Of a DNA stretch of 42,658 bases, positions 11,246 to 22,031 are shown one piece after another. The position numbers and the translations under genes are program-made. Under the pieces are notes generated by a model that was given only the letters and a program-made list of their open reading frames with translations, was not told where the DNA came from and did no database searches. Position 1 is the first letter of the stretch. Each line of letters opens with the position of its first letter. Source of the DNA: Minisyncoccota bacterium (GTDB lineage Bacteria > Patescibacteriota > Minisyncoccia > Phycocordibacterales > UBA918); NCBI GenBank assembly GCA_021129515.1, contig JAJOLD010000001.1, forward strand, positions 321,217 to 363,874, read 5' to 3'.

Positions 11246-11293
11246 AGTACCGAACACATTTCTGTACACTGAACCTTATAAAGGAGATATTTT

Positions 11294-11771
11294 GTGAACA
11301 ACACAAACAAAGTCGCCGTTGGCGCACTTATCCTGACCCATAATTATAGAGGAGATATAGAACACCCTTTTTGGCAACAACTTCAAAACGGCACCACGCA
11401 TACTCTTGTTACGACGAGGACTCTTGGCGCCCACCTGCCCTGGTACACATGTCTGCCCTGCCGGTCTGATTGAAACGGGCAAAACTCCGCAGGAAGCACT
11501 CAGAAGAGAGGTGTTTGAAGAAGCCAGAATAACCGCAGATGCGGTCGATGACCCATACTATGAGGGAGTCTGGAACGACAAGAGAACCGTTCAGTATTTC
11601 CTCCCCCAGTGGAGGTTTACTCGACCTGAAGGCGTTGCACTAGAGCCAACCGACGGTATTGCCGAACATATAGGTTTCGATTGGTATACCCACGAAGAGA
11701 CGCAAACTCTTACTCTCGGATTTCTCTATCGTGAAGCTATAGATATGCTCCATAGGCAAGGGATGTTGTAG
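11294..11771 (+). CDS. Nudix hydrolase with apparent +1 frameshift
   Basis: AAGGAGATATTTT-GTG start; VNNTNKVAVGALILTHNYRGDIEHPFWQQLQNG in frame of 11294, continuing as APRILLLRRGLLAPTCPGTHVCPAGLIETGKTPQEALRREVFEEA (Nudix box) one nt out of frame. Confidence 0.7.
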
Positions 11772-11796
11772 CAGTGCTACACCACTGTCACTGTAC

Positions 11797-11826
11797 TGCA
11801 CTGGTCTCACCGACCAGTGCATTTTA
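11797..11826 (+). terminator. intrinsic terminator after Nudix gene
   Basis: TGCACTGGTC-tcacc-GACCAGTGCA followed by TTTTATATA. Confidence 0.8.
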
Positions 11827-11836
11827 TATATACTGC

Positions 11837-12997
11837 TTACCGCGCATAGGTTTCGAAGAGCTGTTCGTATTGTTGCACGGTTTTTTCAATGGTAAACTCC
11901 TGTGCTTTTTTCTTTGCCGCCTGACGCATATTGTTGCTCATATGTTGGGTAAATGTATGGAGTGTCTCTGCAACGGCTGCTGGTGTGTATGCTGGCACAA
12001 TGAATCCCGTTTCTCCTTCAACAATCAACGCACTGGTACCTCCTGTAGGTGTGGTAAGTACTGGCACCCCATGTGCAAGTGCTTCTAGGTGCGTGTTACT
12101 CATACCTTCAATATGTGACGTTGACACAAGACAATCGGCAATCTGGTAATACGGATACACCTGCCGCTGTTCACCCACAAAACGCACCTGGTCGGTAATA
12201 CCCAACGATTGCGCGTGTACCTCAAGTGTCTGACGAATTGGACCATCTCCAACAAGCACTAACACCCACGAGGTATGCGCTTTGCAAAATTGTGCAAAAC
12301 CCTCAAGGAGCAGTGGCACATTCTTTTGTGCAGCAAAACGCCCGACAAATAAACACAGGTGTGCATCCGCTGCGATACGTAGAGACGATCTATCAATACT
12401 ATGCGTTGTATCTAATGCAGCACTATCAATACCATTATGAATCACCAAAAATTTTTCTCTTGGTATGTGCTCTTGTGCACTCGTGAAATCGGCAACCTCT
12501 TCTGACACCGCTACTATTTTTTTGCTCACCCGCGCTAACACTCTATCAGTCCAGATAGCGACCACACCTTTATGAATATAGGTATTATGCTCACGTGTAA
12601 TAACCGGATAGCCAAAAAATGGCTGTATGATACGCATAATCGTATTGCTAAAAAACAAACTGGTCATAACTAAATCAGGCTGTATCGCTCTGAGCGCACG
12701 ACACAGCCCGAACACCGACCAAAGGTCAAAAAAACCGCTAAAGCGCAATTGATGTACCTGAATATGCGGTGGCACATCGTCCGCAAGACTGCGTGCATCC
12801 ACACACGCAAAGAGTGCCATAACATGTATCTCAAAACGTGCCGCATCAAAACGCGGCAACTGGCGAATCAGTTGTTGTTGCGCACCACCTATGGACAAAC
12901 TCGTGAGCACAATGAATATCTTTTTTTTGGTAGGGTTTGCCTGTGTTCCCATATATCGTCTATAACTATCACCGTACCGTATACGTTCTACGTACAC
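11837..12997 (-). CDS. glycosyltransferase, GT4 type
   Basis: TSLSIGGAQQQLIRQLPRF...; CLFVGRFAAQKNVPLLLEGFAQF; HIEGMSNTHLEALAHGVPVLTTPTGG. Confidence 0.9.
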   Translation of the reverse strand: MYVERIRYGDSYRRYMGTQANPTKKKIFIVLTSLSIGGAQQQLIRQLPRFDAARFEIHVMALFACVDARSLADDVPPHIQVHQLRFSGFFDLWSVFGLCRALRAIQPDLVMTSLFFSNTIMRIIQPFFGYPVITREHNTYIHKGVVAIWTDRVLARVSKKIVAVSEEVADFTSAQEHIPREKFLVIHNGIDSAALDTTHSIDRSSLRIAADAHLCLFVGRFAAQKNVPLLLEGFAQFCKAHTSWVLVLVGDGPIRQTLEVHAQSLGITDQVRFVGEQRQVYPYYQIADCLVSTSHIEGMSNTHLEALAHGVPVLTTPTGGTSALIVEGETGFIVPAYTPAAVAETLHTFTQHMSNNMRQAAKKKAQEFTIEKTVQQYEQLFETYAR

Positions 12998-13680
12998 ACT
13001 GCAACAAAAATGGCAGTTTCTTCAAGTAGACCCTTCGGATACGGTCGCACCTCATAGTCACGTCGCTCTATGGTGCGCAACCGACCGAATAGCTTATAGA
13101 GCATATAGAGCGGCACCATATACCACCGACGCTTAAAAATAGTTTTCTGTCCATAGAATCCGGTTATCTCGAATGTAGTTTCAAGCGTTTGTGTGAATGT
13201 GTGTGGCACGTACTCACGCACATGGTAAGGATTGAGCGGTTTTGATGCAAAGTAATTCTTGAGTGATTTTGCTTTGTTTGGTGTAGAAATAAGTGCAATG
13301 CCACCCGGTTTAAGCACCCGTCGTAATTCTTTGAGATACCCTATATCATCCTCAATATGCTCAATTGTTTCAAATGACACCACCACATCAACAGCATTGT
13401 CGGGCAGATCGATTGCAAGCGCATCACACACACGGTACTCAAGATGCTCCGCCTGATAGTGCTCCTTTGCAAAATCAATGGCCTCCTCACTCACATCCAT
13501 CCCAATAACCCGTGCAGCCTTGGCTTCGGTCGCAAACATATGCTCGCCATAGCCGTTCCCGCACGCAATACTCAAGACCGTCTTCCCCGCTACATACGGC
13601 TGTGCAAATATGTATCGCTTCATATGATGCTCCAATGTCTCATCTGACATTCCAGCATGTGGTGATACTCGTTCTGGCAT
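12988..13680 (-). CDS. class I SAM-dependent methyltransferase
   Basis: VLSIACGNGYGEHMFA, VVSFETIEHIEDD, LKPGGIALISTPN. Confidence 0.9.
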   Translation of the reverse strand: MPERVSPHAGMSDETLEHHMKRYIFAQPYVAGKTVLSIACGNGYGEHMFATEAKAARVIGMDVSEEAIDFAKEHYQAEHLEYRVCDALAIDLPDNAVDVVVSFETIEHIEDDIGYLKELRRVLKPGGIALISTPNKAKSLKNYFASKPLNPYHVREYVPHTFTQTLETTFEITGFYGQKTIFKRRWYMVPLYMLYKLFGRLRTIERRDYEVRPYPKGLLEETAIFVAVCT

Positions 13681-13691
13681 AGATAAATATA

Positions 13692-14750
13692 TTAGGCAAT
13701 ATGGTCTATAAGATTAGTAACTATCTGTTTTGGCACAAACCGTGCTTCAGTAATTGCTCGTGCATGGTGCGCAATATGCGCTCGCAATGCAGCATTGTCA
13801 CGAAGCTCCACAATATGACGAGCAATATCCTCAGGATCTGCGTCCTTACATACTACTATGTTTTCCTTGTGCGTAAAAAATGTGCGTATGGCAGGTGTGT
13901 CAGCAGTCAGTACCACCTTGCCCAAGGCAAGTGCATCATATACTTTGTGCGGTACCACCATTTTGGTTTTGGCAGTACCACCAAAAATACCGAGACACAC
14001 ATCTGCTTCTTGTATGAACTGCACCAACTCATCAATTGGTACGCGCGACTCAACAAACGACAGGTTCGGTACTTGAAGTGTTGCGTGCAGTGCTTTTGCG
14101 TCCGCCAATGTTTGTCCATGACCAAGCAGTGTAAACACGATGTCTGATTCATTACGAAGCAATGCAGCTGCGCTGACAATAGCTGACACGCCCTGGAGGG
14201 GTGAGAAGGTACCATAGAAGCGGACGGAAAATGGTGCATCTGATTGCCGAGGCTCATTCTTGGTATACGCCTTCACAAATGCATCGTTTGCACCAACGGG
14301 TACCACAATACATTTTTTGCGTGACACCCGGAACGTACTCACATAATACTCAACATGTGCCTGCGTGTCTGCCAAGACAATATCAGCCATGCGCATTGAC
14401 CACGTATCTAACAGAGACGCTCGCCACGCCTTCAGACTCCATTTGGTAGCGTGTCCTCTATCCTCCACCGTCGTGTTATAGAGCGAAATGAAGGGGTCAA
14501 AAATGATTGGCTTTCTAGTGATAAGCCGCGCAAGCAGCATAAGCCCATGACCCGGAAACCCAACCATGAGATAGTCGTATGCATGACGAAGTTTCCAGTG
14601 CTTCGCAAACAGCCTCAAGTACTTCATCGGCTTTCTTGAGTTGTCATAACACTCTTCTACCACGAGGTCGTGCGCACGAAGCCCCGCCATTAAGGAATGC
14701 GTTCGGTGTGTTTTGTTATAACTCCCAAAAAAACAAATGCTCTTTGTCAT
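13692..14750 (-). CDS. glycosyltransferase, GT4 type
   Basis: VRFYGTFSPLQGVSAIVSAAALL... KMVVPHKVYDALALGKVVLTADTPA. Confidence 0.8.
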   Translation of the reverse strand: MTKSICFFGSYNKTHRTHSLMAGLRAHDLVVEECYDNSRKPMKYLRLFAKHWKLRHAYDYLMVGFPGHGLMLLARLITRKPIIFDPFISLYNTTVEDRGHATKWSLKAWRASLLDTWSMRMADIVLADTQAHVEYYVSTFRVSRKKCIVVPVGANDAFVKAYTKNEPRQSDAPFSVRFYGTFSPLQGVSAIVSAAALLRNESDIVFTLLGHGQTLADAKALHATLQVPNLSFVESRVPIDELVQFIQEADVCLGIFGGTAKTKMVVPHKVYDALALGKVVLTADTPAIRTFFTHKENIVVCKDADPEDIARHIVELRDNAALRAHIAHHARAITEARFVPKQIVTNLIDHIA

Positions 14751-14806
14751 ACGTATGTCGTGTTTGATATCAAGGGTGTGCTTCAGAATGACATATACTT
14801 AGATTT

Positions 14807-15535
14807 TTAATCTGCATTTTTGCTGTTTGCATTTTGCCCTTTGCTTTTTACTTCGCAGACATACATCATGCGAAATCCTAAGAAGTTTTTCCAAAGATTT
14901 GGAAGCCATGGCAAGAGTCCACGAAAGGTGAAACCGTCAGTCACCGACACGGTGGTGACCGTAATGCCCATTGCCGTAAGCCAATCCATAAAATCTAGGT
15001 GCGACCAGTACCGCACATGTTCTGAAGGATGCATAACCCATTGCGTAAAAAAACGCCCCTTAAACATGAGTCCAAATCGGAAGAGATACGCAGCACTGTT
15101 TGGAACCGTGATAACAAACTGTCGGGTGTATTGCTTGAGTATCAGTATCACTTCCTCGGGATTAGCAACATGTTCAAGCACCTCACTCATAATGATGTAG
15201 TCATAGGTTTCCGTGAGTGTGTGCTGTTCAATAGCAGTGAGGTCAATCTGGTGACCGCTGATACCAAACGTCTTATATCCCTCAAGCACTTTGGGCGCAA
15301 CATCAGCAACTGTAATCGCAACTCCTTTTTCCTTGAGCGCTACTGGTAATCGAGAATTACCACAACCAATATCAATAACCCGTGCACCTGCTGGTATCGC
15401 GCTATATATCAACTGTTCACGTGGTTTGAGTCCTTTTGCAATCTTCCAACCTCGCGTCTCCCAGTAGGCATTATAGTCAAACTGTCCATTTGCTGGAAAA
15501 TCTGGTTTTCGAATCCATGGTGAAGAAAAAAACAT
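14807..15535 (-). CDS. class I SAM-dependent methyltransferase
   Basis: VIDIGCGNSRLPVALKEKG, YDYIIMSEVLEHV. Confidence 0.85.
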   Translation of the reverse strand: MFFSSPWIRKPDFPANGQFDYNAYWETRGWKIAKGLKPREQLIYSAIPAGARVIDIGCGNSRLPVALKEKGVAITVADVAPKVLEGYKTFGISGHQIDLTAIEQHTLTETYDYIIMSEVLEHVANPEEVILILKQYTRQFVITVPNSAAYLFRFGLMFKGRFFTQWVMHPSEHVRYWSHLDFMDWLTAMGITVTTVSVTDGFTFRGLLPWLPNLWKNFLGFRMMYVCEVKSKGQNANSKNAD

Positions 15536-15634
15536 AGTTTAGAGTGATTTGAGTGTACGGAGTAACTGATCAACCGAATGACCATGTGTGAAGTGATATG
15601 CTGGTAGGGATAATTTTTAAACTAAGTCATAGCA

Positions 15635-16489
15635 TCATACCACACCCTTATTTTGGGTAGGCACATGCGCCGCATGTATACTTCCCTTTCCTTGTATCAT
15701 ACGAAACATATCATATCCGCCCTCAATCCATCGCACTATCGATGTTCGTGACTGATTCTTCTCAAGCAAGGTGCGTGGAATATCAAGCAGCTCAGATGTA
15801 TAGAACCCAGTCATTGCACTGTACGTATGCTGATACCCCGCGTCATACACAACTGAACGAGTGCGTGCAGTATAGTGCATCTCGGTACCAAAGGGATACG
15901 CAAAATGCTGAAGTGTCACACCAAGCATCGATTCCGTCTTCTTTTTGTCCTCAATAATTTCACGTTGCATTTCTTCAGACGACGCATCCATGAGATTGCG
16001 ATGCGTCACCGTATGCCCCCCAATCGTATGCCCGGCTGCAAGCAATACCCGTGTACCCTCCCAAGACAGTGCTGCTTTTGGAGTAATGCGCAACTGCGCA
16101 CGCATAAACTGCTCAGTCCGAGCGATGTCACCCGCGCCGTCAAGTAACCCTGAGCATACAAAAAAAAGCCCTTTGCAGTTGTATTTTTTTAAGACAGGCG
16201 CACAGACATCAACCCAACTTTGGTACCCGTCATCAAAGGTAAGCAGGAGATTTATTTTTTCTGTATGAAATTTTTTTGCATAAAACTCCGCAGGTGTCAG
16301 TACATGGTACCGCGTGGTAAATTTTTGTATAACCTTTTCAAACCAGTGACCGTCAGCAACATCATGAAAACAGAGCACCCGCACCAAAGGACCTTGCGCA
16401 CGTAGTTTACTGCGATATATCGCAGTAATACCAACTATACTTACAAGCCACACAATACTGTCTCGAATCAAATGCTTCATAGATTCCAT
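15635..16489 (-). CDS. polysaccharide deacetylase (NodB homology domain)
   Basis: VLCFHDVADG, LLLTFDDGYQSW, HTIGGHTVTHRNL. Confidence 0.9.
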   Translation of the reverse strand: MESMKHLIRDSIVWLVSIVGITAIYRSKLRAQGPLVRVLCFHDVADGHWFEKVIQKFTTRYHVLTPAEFYAKKFHTEKINLLLTFDDGYQSWVDVCAPVLKKYNCKGLFFVCSGLLDGAGDIARTEQFMRAQLRITPKAALSWEGTRVLLAAGHTIGGHTVTHRNLMDASSEEMQREIIEDKKKTESMLGVTLQHFAYPFGTEMHYTARTRSVVYDAGYQHTYSAMTGFYTSELLDIPRTLLEKNQSRTSIVRWIEGGYDMFRMIQGKGSIHAAHVPTQNKGVV

Positions 16490-17307
16490 TCTCTCTTCAT
16501 ATCACGTTTTAAAAATACTCCAAGCGCCGCAACGTCTTCGGTGAAGTAACTGCTGTACGCTGAGAGGTCTGGTTCTGTGGTCTTCTTCTTTGGTTCTTTG
16601 GTATTAAGCGAACGTACGAGGTCAGGAATTTTAAGGCGACGGATGCCATATACGAGCTTGTCTAAACCAATCTTCCGCAACCCTTCAGCAACAGTATGCA
16701 TCAACCTATCGATCCACACTGCCTTTGGTGCACGCGCTACATTAATACGCGCATTGAGGGACGGCGGTACAAAGGAGTCATCGACCCCAATATGTGCATA
16801 TATATTTTGTATAAACGTCAGCGGGTCTTTCTCGATATCTTCATACACCAACACAAGGAGCTGTTCGTCAGAAAAGTACTTCCGGTAGCGATTAATCTGC
16901 TCCATATAAAGCCCCTGCCCCAAACAGCTCGTCTCTTCTTTTGTATAGGTTTCAAAAGAGACCGCTGCGGTAATTTCGCCAGCCTTGATTGCATTGCGGT
17001 ATTGCGAGTACGCACGAGCAATTGGATTGCGCACGATAGCGATGAGCTTGGTATCAGGATAGAGTGACGCGATACGCTCAGCCGTCTCGGGAGTGTAGAG
17101 ATATGACGTAGAATACTCACCCACCTTCTTACCTTCGGCGCACCGCGTGAAGTGACCTTCGTACCACTCCTTCCCTTTTGCAAACCGGGGTCGACTGAAA
17201 AAATGCAGCTCCTTAATAGGTGCACAAATTTCAGGATGCTCATACAAACATGCATACACCCATGACGTACCAGATTTCTGAGCTCCTACCCCTATAAAAT
17301 CAACCAT
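16477..17307 (-). CDS. PAPS-dependent sulfotransferase
   Basis: FIGVGAQKSGTSWVYACLYEHPEI (5' PSB loop) and KLIAIVRNPIARAYSQY (3' PB motif). Confidence 0.9.
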   Translation of the reverse strand: MVDFIGVGAQKSGTSWVYACLYEHPEICAPIKELHFFSRPRFAKGKEWYEGHFTRCAEGKKVGEYSTSYLYTPETAERIASLYPDTKLIAIVRNPIARAYSQYRNAIKAGEITAAVSFETYTKEETSCLGQGLYMEQINRYRKYFSDEQLLVLVYEDIEKDPLTFIQNIYAHIGVDDSFVPPSLNARINVARAPKAVWIDRLMHTVAEGLRKIGLDKLVYGIRRLKIPDLVRSLNTKEPKKKTTEPDLSAYSSYFTEDVAALGVFLKRDMKREWNL

Positions 17308-17314
17308 ACCGTAA

Positions 17315-18328
17315 CTATAATTTAAATACCCTATCTACAAATGTATCAAGGCTGTGTACCTTCACCACCTCCTCACGCAGTTGTGCGCGTCGCTCAGTAG
17401 GCACTTCTGTGTTCATTCGAATCATCTCCACATACCGCGCAGCGTCTTGCGTGTCTGCATATAATCCAAATGGACTCAGGAGTGTTTCAAATGCATGATT
17501 GGCAGTGATGGGCAGGCAGCCACACAACATGGCTTCAAGCACGGTTTTGTCCATACTGTGTGTGAGCGACGTGTTTAAAAGTATACTTGCTTGCTGGTAC
17601 AACGACACCAACTCCTGCTGCGTTTTGCTGCCCACAAACGTAACCGGCAAACCCTCAGCCGAGTGCATCAGCGTTTCTGCATATGCGGTGTCATCGTGAG
17701 GACCAATAACAGAAAAGGTGTAGCCATCATCTTTCAGTACCCGTGCAACGGTGATGAACACTTCAATATGTTTTATCGAAGCCACTCTCCCAACAAAAAT
17801 AATATGCTTCTGGTCACGCTCCTGGTCAGACTGTGGAAGTGCAAAACGCGTGGTATCGATTGCCTGCCCGACAATGCGTCGTTTTGCTAATGCAATCGGG
17901 AAGCCAGACTCCGTTGACGTCACCACCTCGTCACAAAAGAATGACGCGAAGCGTCCTACCCAATTGATATGTCCATGTGCCTTCCACCAGAGAAACCGCA
18001 CGCCACGGAGCTTCCGCATCAGAAAGAATGGTGCTGCGAGTATCGTAAATATCGCCCCCATATGCAAAAACACGTGGGTTACCTGATGCGTGCGGTAGAT
18101 GTGCCAAAAGTGTCTGTAAAAACGCAGCACATACTGCACCCTACGCTGCCTCGTTTCTTTGCCGAGCGAATAGACATGCACGTTTTTAGGCAACTCGTAT
18201 GCTCCTTGCTTGAGGCATATGACATGTACCTCCTCAAACCGCTCTGCAAATGCACTCAGCCATGCGTGAAAAAAGCCGAGTATCGGATCGGTCTTGTCTA
18301 CCACCTGCGTGTATACCAGTAATTTCAT
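17315..18328 (-). CDS. glycosyltransferase, GT4 type
   Basis: HIIFVGRVASIKHIEVFITVARVL... TVLEAMLCGCLPITANH. Confidence 0.85.
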   Translation of the reverse strand: MKLLVYTQVVDKTDPILGFFHAWLSAFAERFEEVHVICLKQGAYELPKNVHVYSLGKETRQRRVQYVLRFYRHFWHIYRTHQVTHVFLHMGAIFTILAAPFFLMRKLRGVRFLWWKAHGHINWVGRFASFFCDEVVTSTESGFPIALAKRRIVGQAIDTTRFALPQSDQERDQKHIIFVGRVASIKHIEVFITVARVLKDDGYTFSVIGPHDDTAYAETLMHSAEGLPVTFVGSKTQQELVSLYQQASILLNTSLTHSMDKTVLEAMLCGCLPITANHAFETLLSPFGLYADTQDAARYVEMIRMNTEVPTERRAQLREEVVKVHSLDTFVDRVFKL

Positions 18329-18331
18329 AGA

Positions 18332-19819
18332 TTATTCCTCCGCTGCTGCCTCCTGGTCTTCTCTATAACTATCTGCAATCAAACAACGTTCTATACTCTC
18401 GCGATATGCGCGCATGTACATATCATACCGTTGTTCAACCCTATCAAAGACAATATTTGTGGCATTCATAGCAAAGCGCGCACGCAACTGGTTTTCACTG
18501 AGAAATCGATTGATTTTTTCACCCATACATACCGGATTGTCATCGGGACAAATAAATGCTGATTCGCCATCAACAAAGAGCTCATCTGCAATACCCGACT
18601 CACCAACCACCATAGGCAGTCCTGCAGCCGCAGCACGAAGCACCACCAAGTCACCCTCTGCTTCGCCCGAGAAGTGGAGTAAGAGATTTGCCGTCTTCAT
18701 ATATGACTGTAGCTTGTCTATATCCGTATCAATAATCACCTTCCCCGTTAGTCCATACGCAGCGATTTGATCCTCAATCGTTTCTCGCTGTGGACCAGTA
18801 CCCACAATAATCAAACCAACCGTTGGATACTGATTTAAAATACGTGCCGCACCCAAAATTACTTTGTCGGTACGTGAATGCTCCAGCATAGAGCTCACAT
18901 GCAACAATATAAACTTAAATTGCGGGTAGGAGTCATGTACATCACACGTTGGCGCAGCGCTCCGCCATGCTTCCAGGTTGTTATACATAGGAAGCATCTC
19001 GGTCGCCGATGTGAGGTCAGGATATTTTGCCACAATACGGTCGGTGAGATATTCAGAACGAGTCCGCACGCAGTCTACCCGTGCCAATACAAACCGTGCC
19101 ATCCATACACGCAAATCATTATGTGGTGCCATGTCAGGAAATTGTGGGTCAAAAAAATCATCGGTCACATGTACCTGAAACGCGCGACCATACTTGCGAG
19201 CAACCCGATACCCCACCAGCCCACACTCAAAGGCATCTTCAGCGATGACCATATCTGCACGAAACCCGTTTCCAAATACCAGCTGCTCACGCGCAACTCG
19301 ATATGCATCAAATGGTGTGCGCCACCATGCATTGGAATGCGTCGGATACACCCAGGCATTGCGTGACACCCGAATGCGCTCGTCACGCCTACTCACATCA
19401 ATATTAAGTACAATCACATGCACTTCTTCAAACATTGCTGCCAATTCAAGCACCCGCTTTTGTGACGCACTTTCGTCGGCAATCATGGTGGTGTCACGGG
19501 TAAAGATAAGCAGTCGCGCACGCTGTCTACCAGACGCATAGTGCAGTACTGGCTGTTCTGTGAGGGCGACGTCTACGGGAACCTCAGCCGATGCTTCAGC
19601 TTCATGCACCTCCTGTACTGCAACCTCTGCAGTTTTGCGTGCTTGATGCTTTTTGCGCAGCGCTGCATCAAGCACGACGATATCGTCCTCTTCAGACAGG
19701 ATATCATCGATAGCTGCATGGAGCCCTTTTGCGGCTTTCTCTGCAGGATCAAGTGATGCAAATTGTTTGTACTGTTTCTCTTCTTCTGCCATGTCACCTT
19801 CATTATACCTGTTCAGCAT
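18332..19819 (-). CDS. glycosyltransferase, GT4 type, with ~90 aa charged N-terminal extension
   Basis: FILLHVSSMLEHSRTDKVILGAARIL... LVVLRAAAAGLPMVVGESG; alternative start MAEEEKQ at 19792. Confidence 0.75.
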   Translation of the reverse strand: MLNRYNEGDMAEEEKQYKQFASLDPAEKAAKGLHAAIDDILSEEDDIVVLDAALRKKHQARKTAEVAVQEVHEAEASAEVPVDVALTEQPVLHYASGRQRARLLIFTRDTTMIADESASQKRVLELAAMFEEVHVIVLNIDVSRRDERIRVSRNAWVYPTHSNAWWRTPFDAYRVAREQLVFGNGFRADMVIAEDAFECGLVGYRVARKYGRAFQVHVTDDFFDPQFPDMAPHNDLRVWMARFVLARVDCVRTRSEYLTDRIVAKYPDLTSATEMLPMYNNLEAWRSAAPTCDVHDSYPQFKFILLHVSSMLEHSRTDKVILGAARILNQYPTVGLIIVGTGPQRETIEDQIAAYGLTGKVIIDTDIDKLQSYMKTANLLLHFSGEAEGDLVVLRAAAAGLPMVVGESGIADELFVDGESAFICPDDNPVCMGEKINRFLSENQLRARFAMNATNIVFDRVEQRYDMYMRAYRESIERCLIADSYREDQEAAAEE

Positions 19820-20939
19820 CGGCGGTGAGGGCGTCTACCCACGCTTCTGCATATGCCGCATCAGGAGTTGCCGCAATTGTATGTGCCGCAGCAAGTCCCT
19901 GCGTACGATACGCAACCCGCGTATCGTACGAGGACGCGAGCGCAATCATGGCAGCAGTGAGTGCAGCACCATCCCCCGGCGCTATAACATGCCCATGCAC
20001 AGCATGCTGTACCGTATCCCCCACACACCCCACATTGGTAGTAATGAGAGGCAGTCCTGAAGCCATCGCCTCAATCAGTACCATGGCATGCCCCTCATGC
20101 CATGAGTTGAGCACATATACATCAGCTGCCCGCATAATCGGTGCCACGTCCTCAGTCCACGGTGTTATGGTCACTACCTCTGTAAGTCTGTGTTGTGTGA
20201 TATAGGTGCGTATGGCGTCTTCTTCTGGACCACCACCAACAAGTTGTAGCGTGCATGAAGGCACTGCTGTACGAGCCTCCTTGAAAGCGCGCAGTATGCC
20301 GAGTATGTTTTTTTCTGCCGCAAACCGTCCAACGTATAAAAACGTAATGGGCGACGTATCCGCATAGGTATCTCTTGGCGAAAAACTTTCCAATGTTCCC
20401 TGTACGGGCAGCACGGTAATACGCGCTGCAGGTACACCAAGCGCAATCAGTGAGTCCTTAATACGTTTTGAAACCACACGTATACGAGATGCCCGACGCA
20501 CCACGCGTTTCCCCCACCAATATCGCACACGATTGAGCCATGACTCCCTGCGCCAATAGGGACTTCCAAAAAAATCTCCATGGACCTGCACATGCACCGT
20601 CACCCTCGGATGGCGCGCAAAGAGACGTGTCACGAGGCTTGTTTCAAACGGGTCTTGTGCAGAAATAATAAACGTAGCGTCCGGATTATCCTTAAGCGCA
20701 GCGTTGACCATACGATATGCACCCCACAGTTTCCCGAGTTTGGTGCGTGCATGGGTCCCCAAAACGGTGAAGTTGCCGTCAGTAACGACTGAGGGTTTAG
20801 TGCTTTTTGTTGAAAAGACAATGGCATGAAAGGAATGCACCAATGTTGCATACTGCCGTAGCCGCGCAAATTGCCGACTGTGCTTTTCAAGCAGAGTCCC
20901 TGCATATCCGATAGTAATAATGTGGGTGTCTGTATGCAT
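19803..20939 (-). CDS. glycosyltransferase, GT4 type
   Basis: FLYVGRFAAEKNILGILRAF... SWHEGHAMVLIEAMASGLPLITTNVG. Confidence 0.9.
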   Translation of the reverse strand: MHTDTHIITIGYAGTLLEKHSRQFARLRQYATLVHSFHAIVFSTKSTKPSVVTDGNFTVLGTHARTKLGKLWGAYRMVNAALKDNPDATFIISAQDPFETSLVTRLFARHPRVTVHVQVHGDFFGSPYWRRESWLNRVRYWWGKRVVRRASRIRVVSKRIKDSLIALGVPAARITVLPVQGTLESFSPRDTYADTSPITFLYVGRFAAEKNILGILRAFKEARTAVPSCTLQLVGGGPEEDAIRTYITQHRLTEVVTITPWTEDVAPIMRAADVYVLNSWHEGHAMVLIEAMASGLPLITTNVGCVGDTVQHAVHGHVIAPGDGAALTAAMIALASSYDTRVAYRTQGLAAAHTIAATPDAAYAEAWVDALTADAEQV

Positions 20940-20942
20940 AGA

Positions 20943-22031
20943 TTATTGTACGAGTTTTGTGCACACAGCATGCACGCCCGATACGGTGTGCGCAATTGAA
21001 AATTGTTTCGCTTTTTTTTGTGCCTGTATGCTGCGCTGTTCCCATGCTGCAGTATCGGTTTCAATACTCCGCAGTGCTGCCACATACGCATCGGTATCAT
21101 TTGGAGTCAGTAGCACCCCTTCTTCCCCATCAATAACGAGCTCGGGAAGGCTCCCAATACGATTGGTGATAATCCGCGCACCACTGTGCATCGCTTCTGC
21201 AATTTGAAACGAAAAGCTTTCAAAATGAGTATTGAGCACAAACGCGTCAGCTGCTGCACACCACCCTAGCACCTCAGCCCGTGGCAGCGATCCAAGAAAC
21301 ACGACCCTGTCCGTAACCCCCAGCCTCACCGCCTGCGCTTCAAGCGCCATGCGCTGCGGACCGTCTCCTATAATATACAGTTTCCAATCACTGAGTGTGG
21401 GCAATAACGAGATAAGAAAGTCCATCCCCTTCCATGGCACCAAACGTCCTGCGGTCACCATTATGGTACCTGATGGTTTTGAGATTTCCTTTGGCGTACT
21501 GGTTGTATCAATACCGTTGTACACCGTTGTGACTGCTTCAGGGCGCACACCCCAACCACACACAAGGTCACTGAAGTAGTTGCTCGGGGTCATAATCGCA
21601 TCTGCCCGACGGGTGACAAATTGTTGCAATGAGCGCAGGAGTTCGACACGAAAGCCGTATCGCTTTTTCTGAAATACATCAATGGTGTCAATCACTCCAA
21701 ATCGCTGTGTCGACTGCTCCCATGCATAATCACCCGGCATACGAATCACAAACTTTTTTCGACGCAGCTTTGCCGCATACATACTTGGAAGCCCTACTGA
21801 CACTGGATCTTGTGCAAGCACTATATCCTGACCACGTGCGGCACGAAATACCCGCACAAAAAAATGAATGTGTCGAAACACCTTTGGCAAATGACGCGAA
21901 GCACCAAACGAAACTACCGTTACCTCATATCCGTGCTGCGGCAACTCTCGTTCAAGGAGTGTCGTATAGGTTGCAGGTCCCCCAATATCGGGTGGATAGA
22001 GTGGCGTTGCAATGAGTACTTTTATCGACAT
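20943..22031 (-). CDS. glycosyltransferase, GT4 type
   Basis: ATPLYPPDIGGPATYTTLLERELPQHGYEVTVVSFG; MVTAGRLVPWKGMDFLISLLP. Confidence 0.9.
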   Translation of the reverse strand: MSIKVLIATPLYPPDIGGPATYTTLLERELPQHGYEVTVVSFGASRHLPKVFRHIHFFVRVFRAARGQDIVLAQDPVSVGLPSMYAAKLRRKKFVIRMPGDYAWEQSTQRFGVIDTIDVFQKKRYGFRVELLRSLQQFVTRRADAIMTPSNYFSDLVCGWGVRPEAVTTVYNGIDTTSTPKEISKPSGTIMVTAGRLVPWKGMDFLISLLPTLSDWKLYIIGDGPQRMALEAQAVRLGVTDRVVFLGSLPRAEVLGWCAAADAFVLNTHFESFSFQIAEAMHSGARIITNRIGSLPELVIDGEEGVLLTPNDTDAYVAALRSIETDTAAWEQRSIQAQKKAKQFSIAHTVSGVHAVCTKLVQ

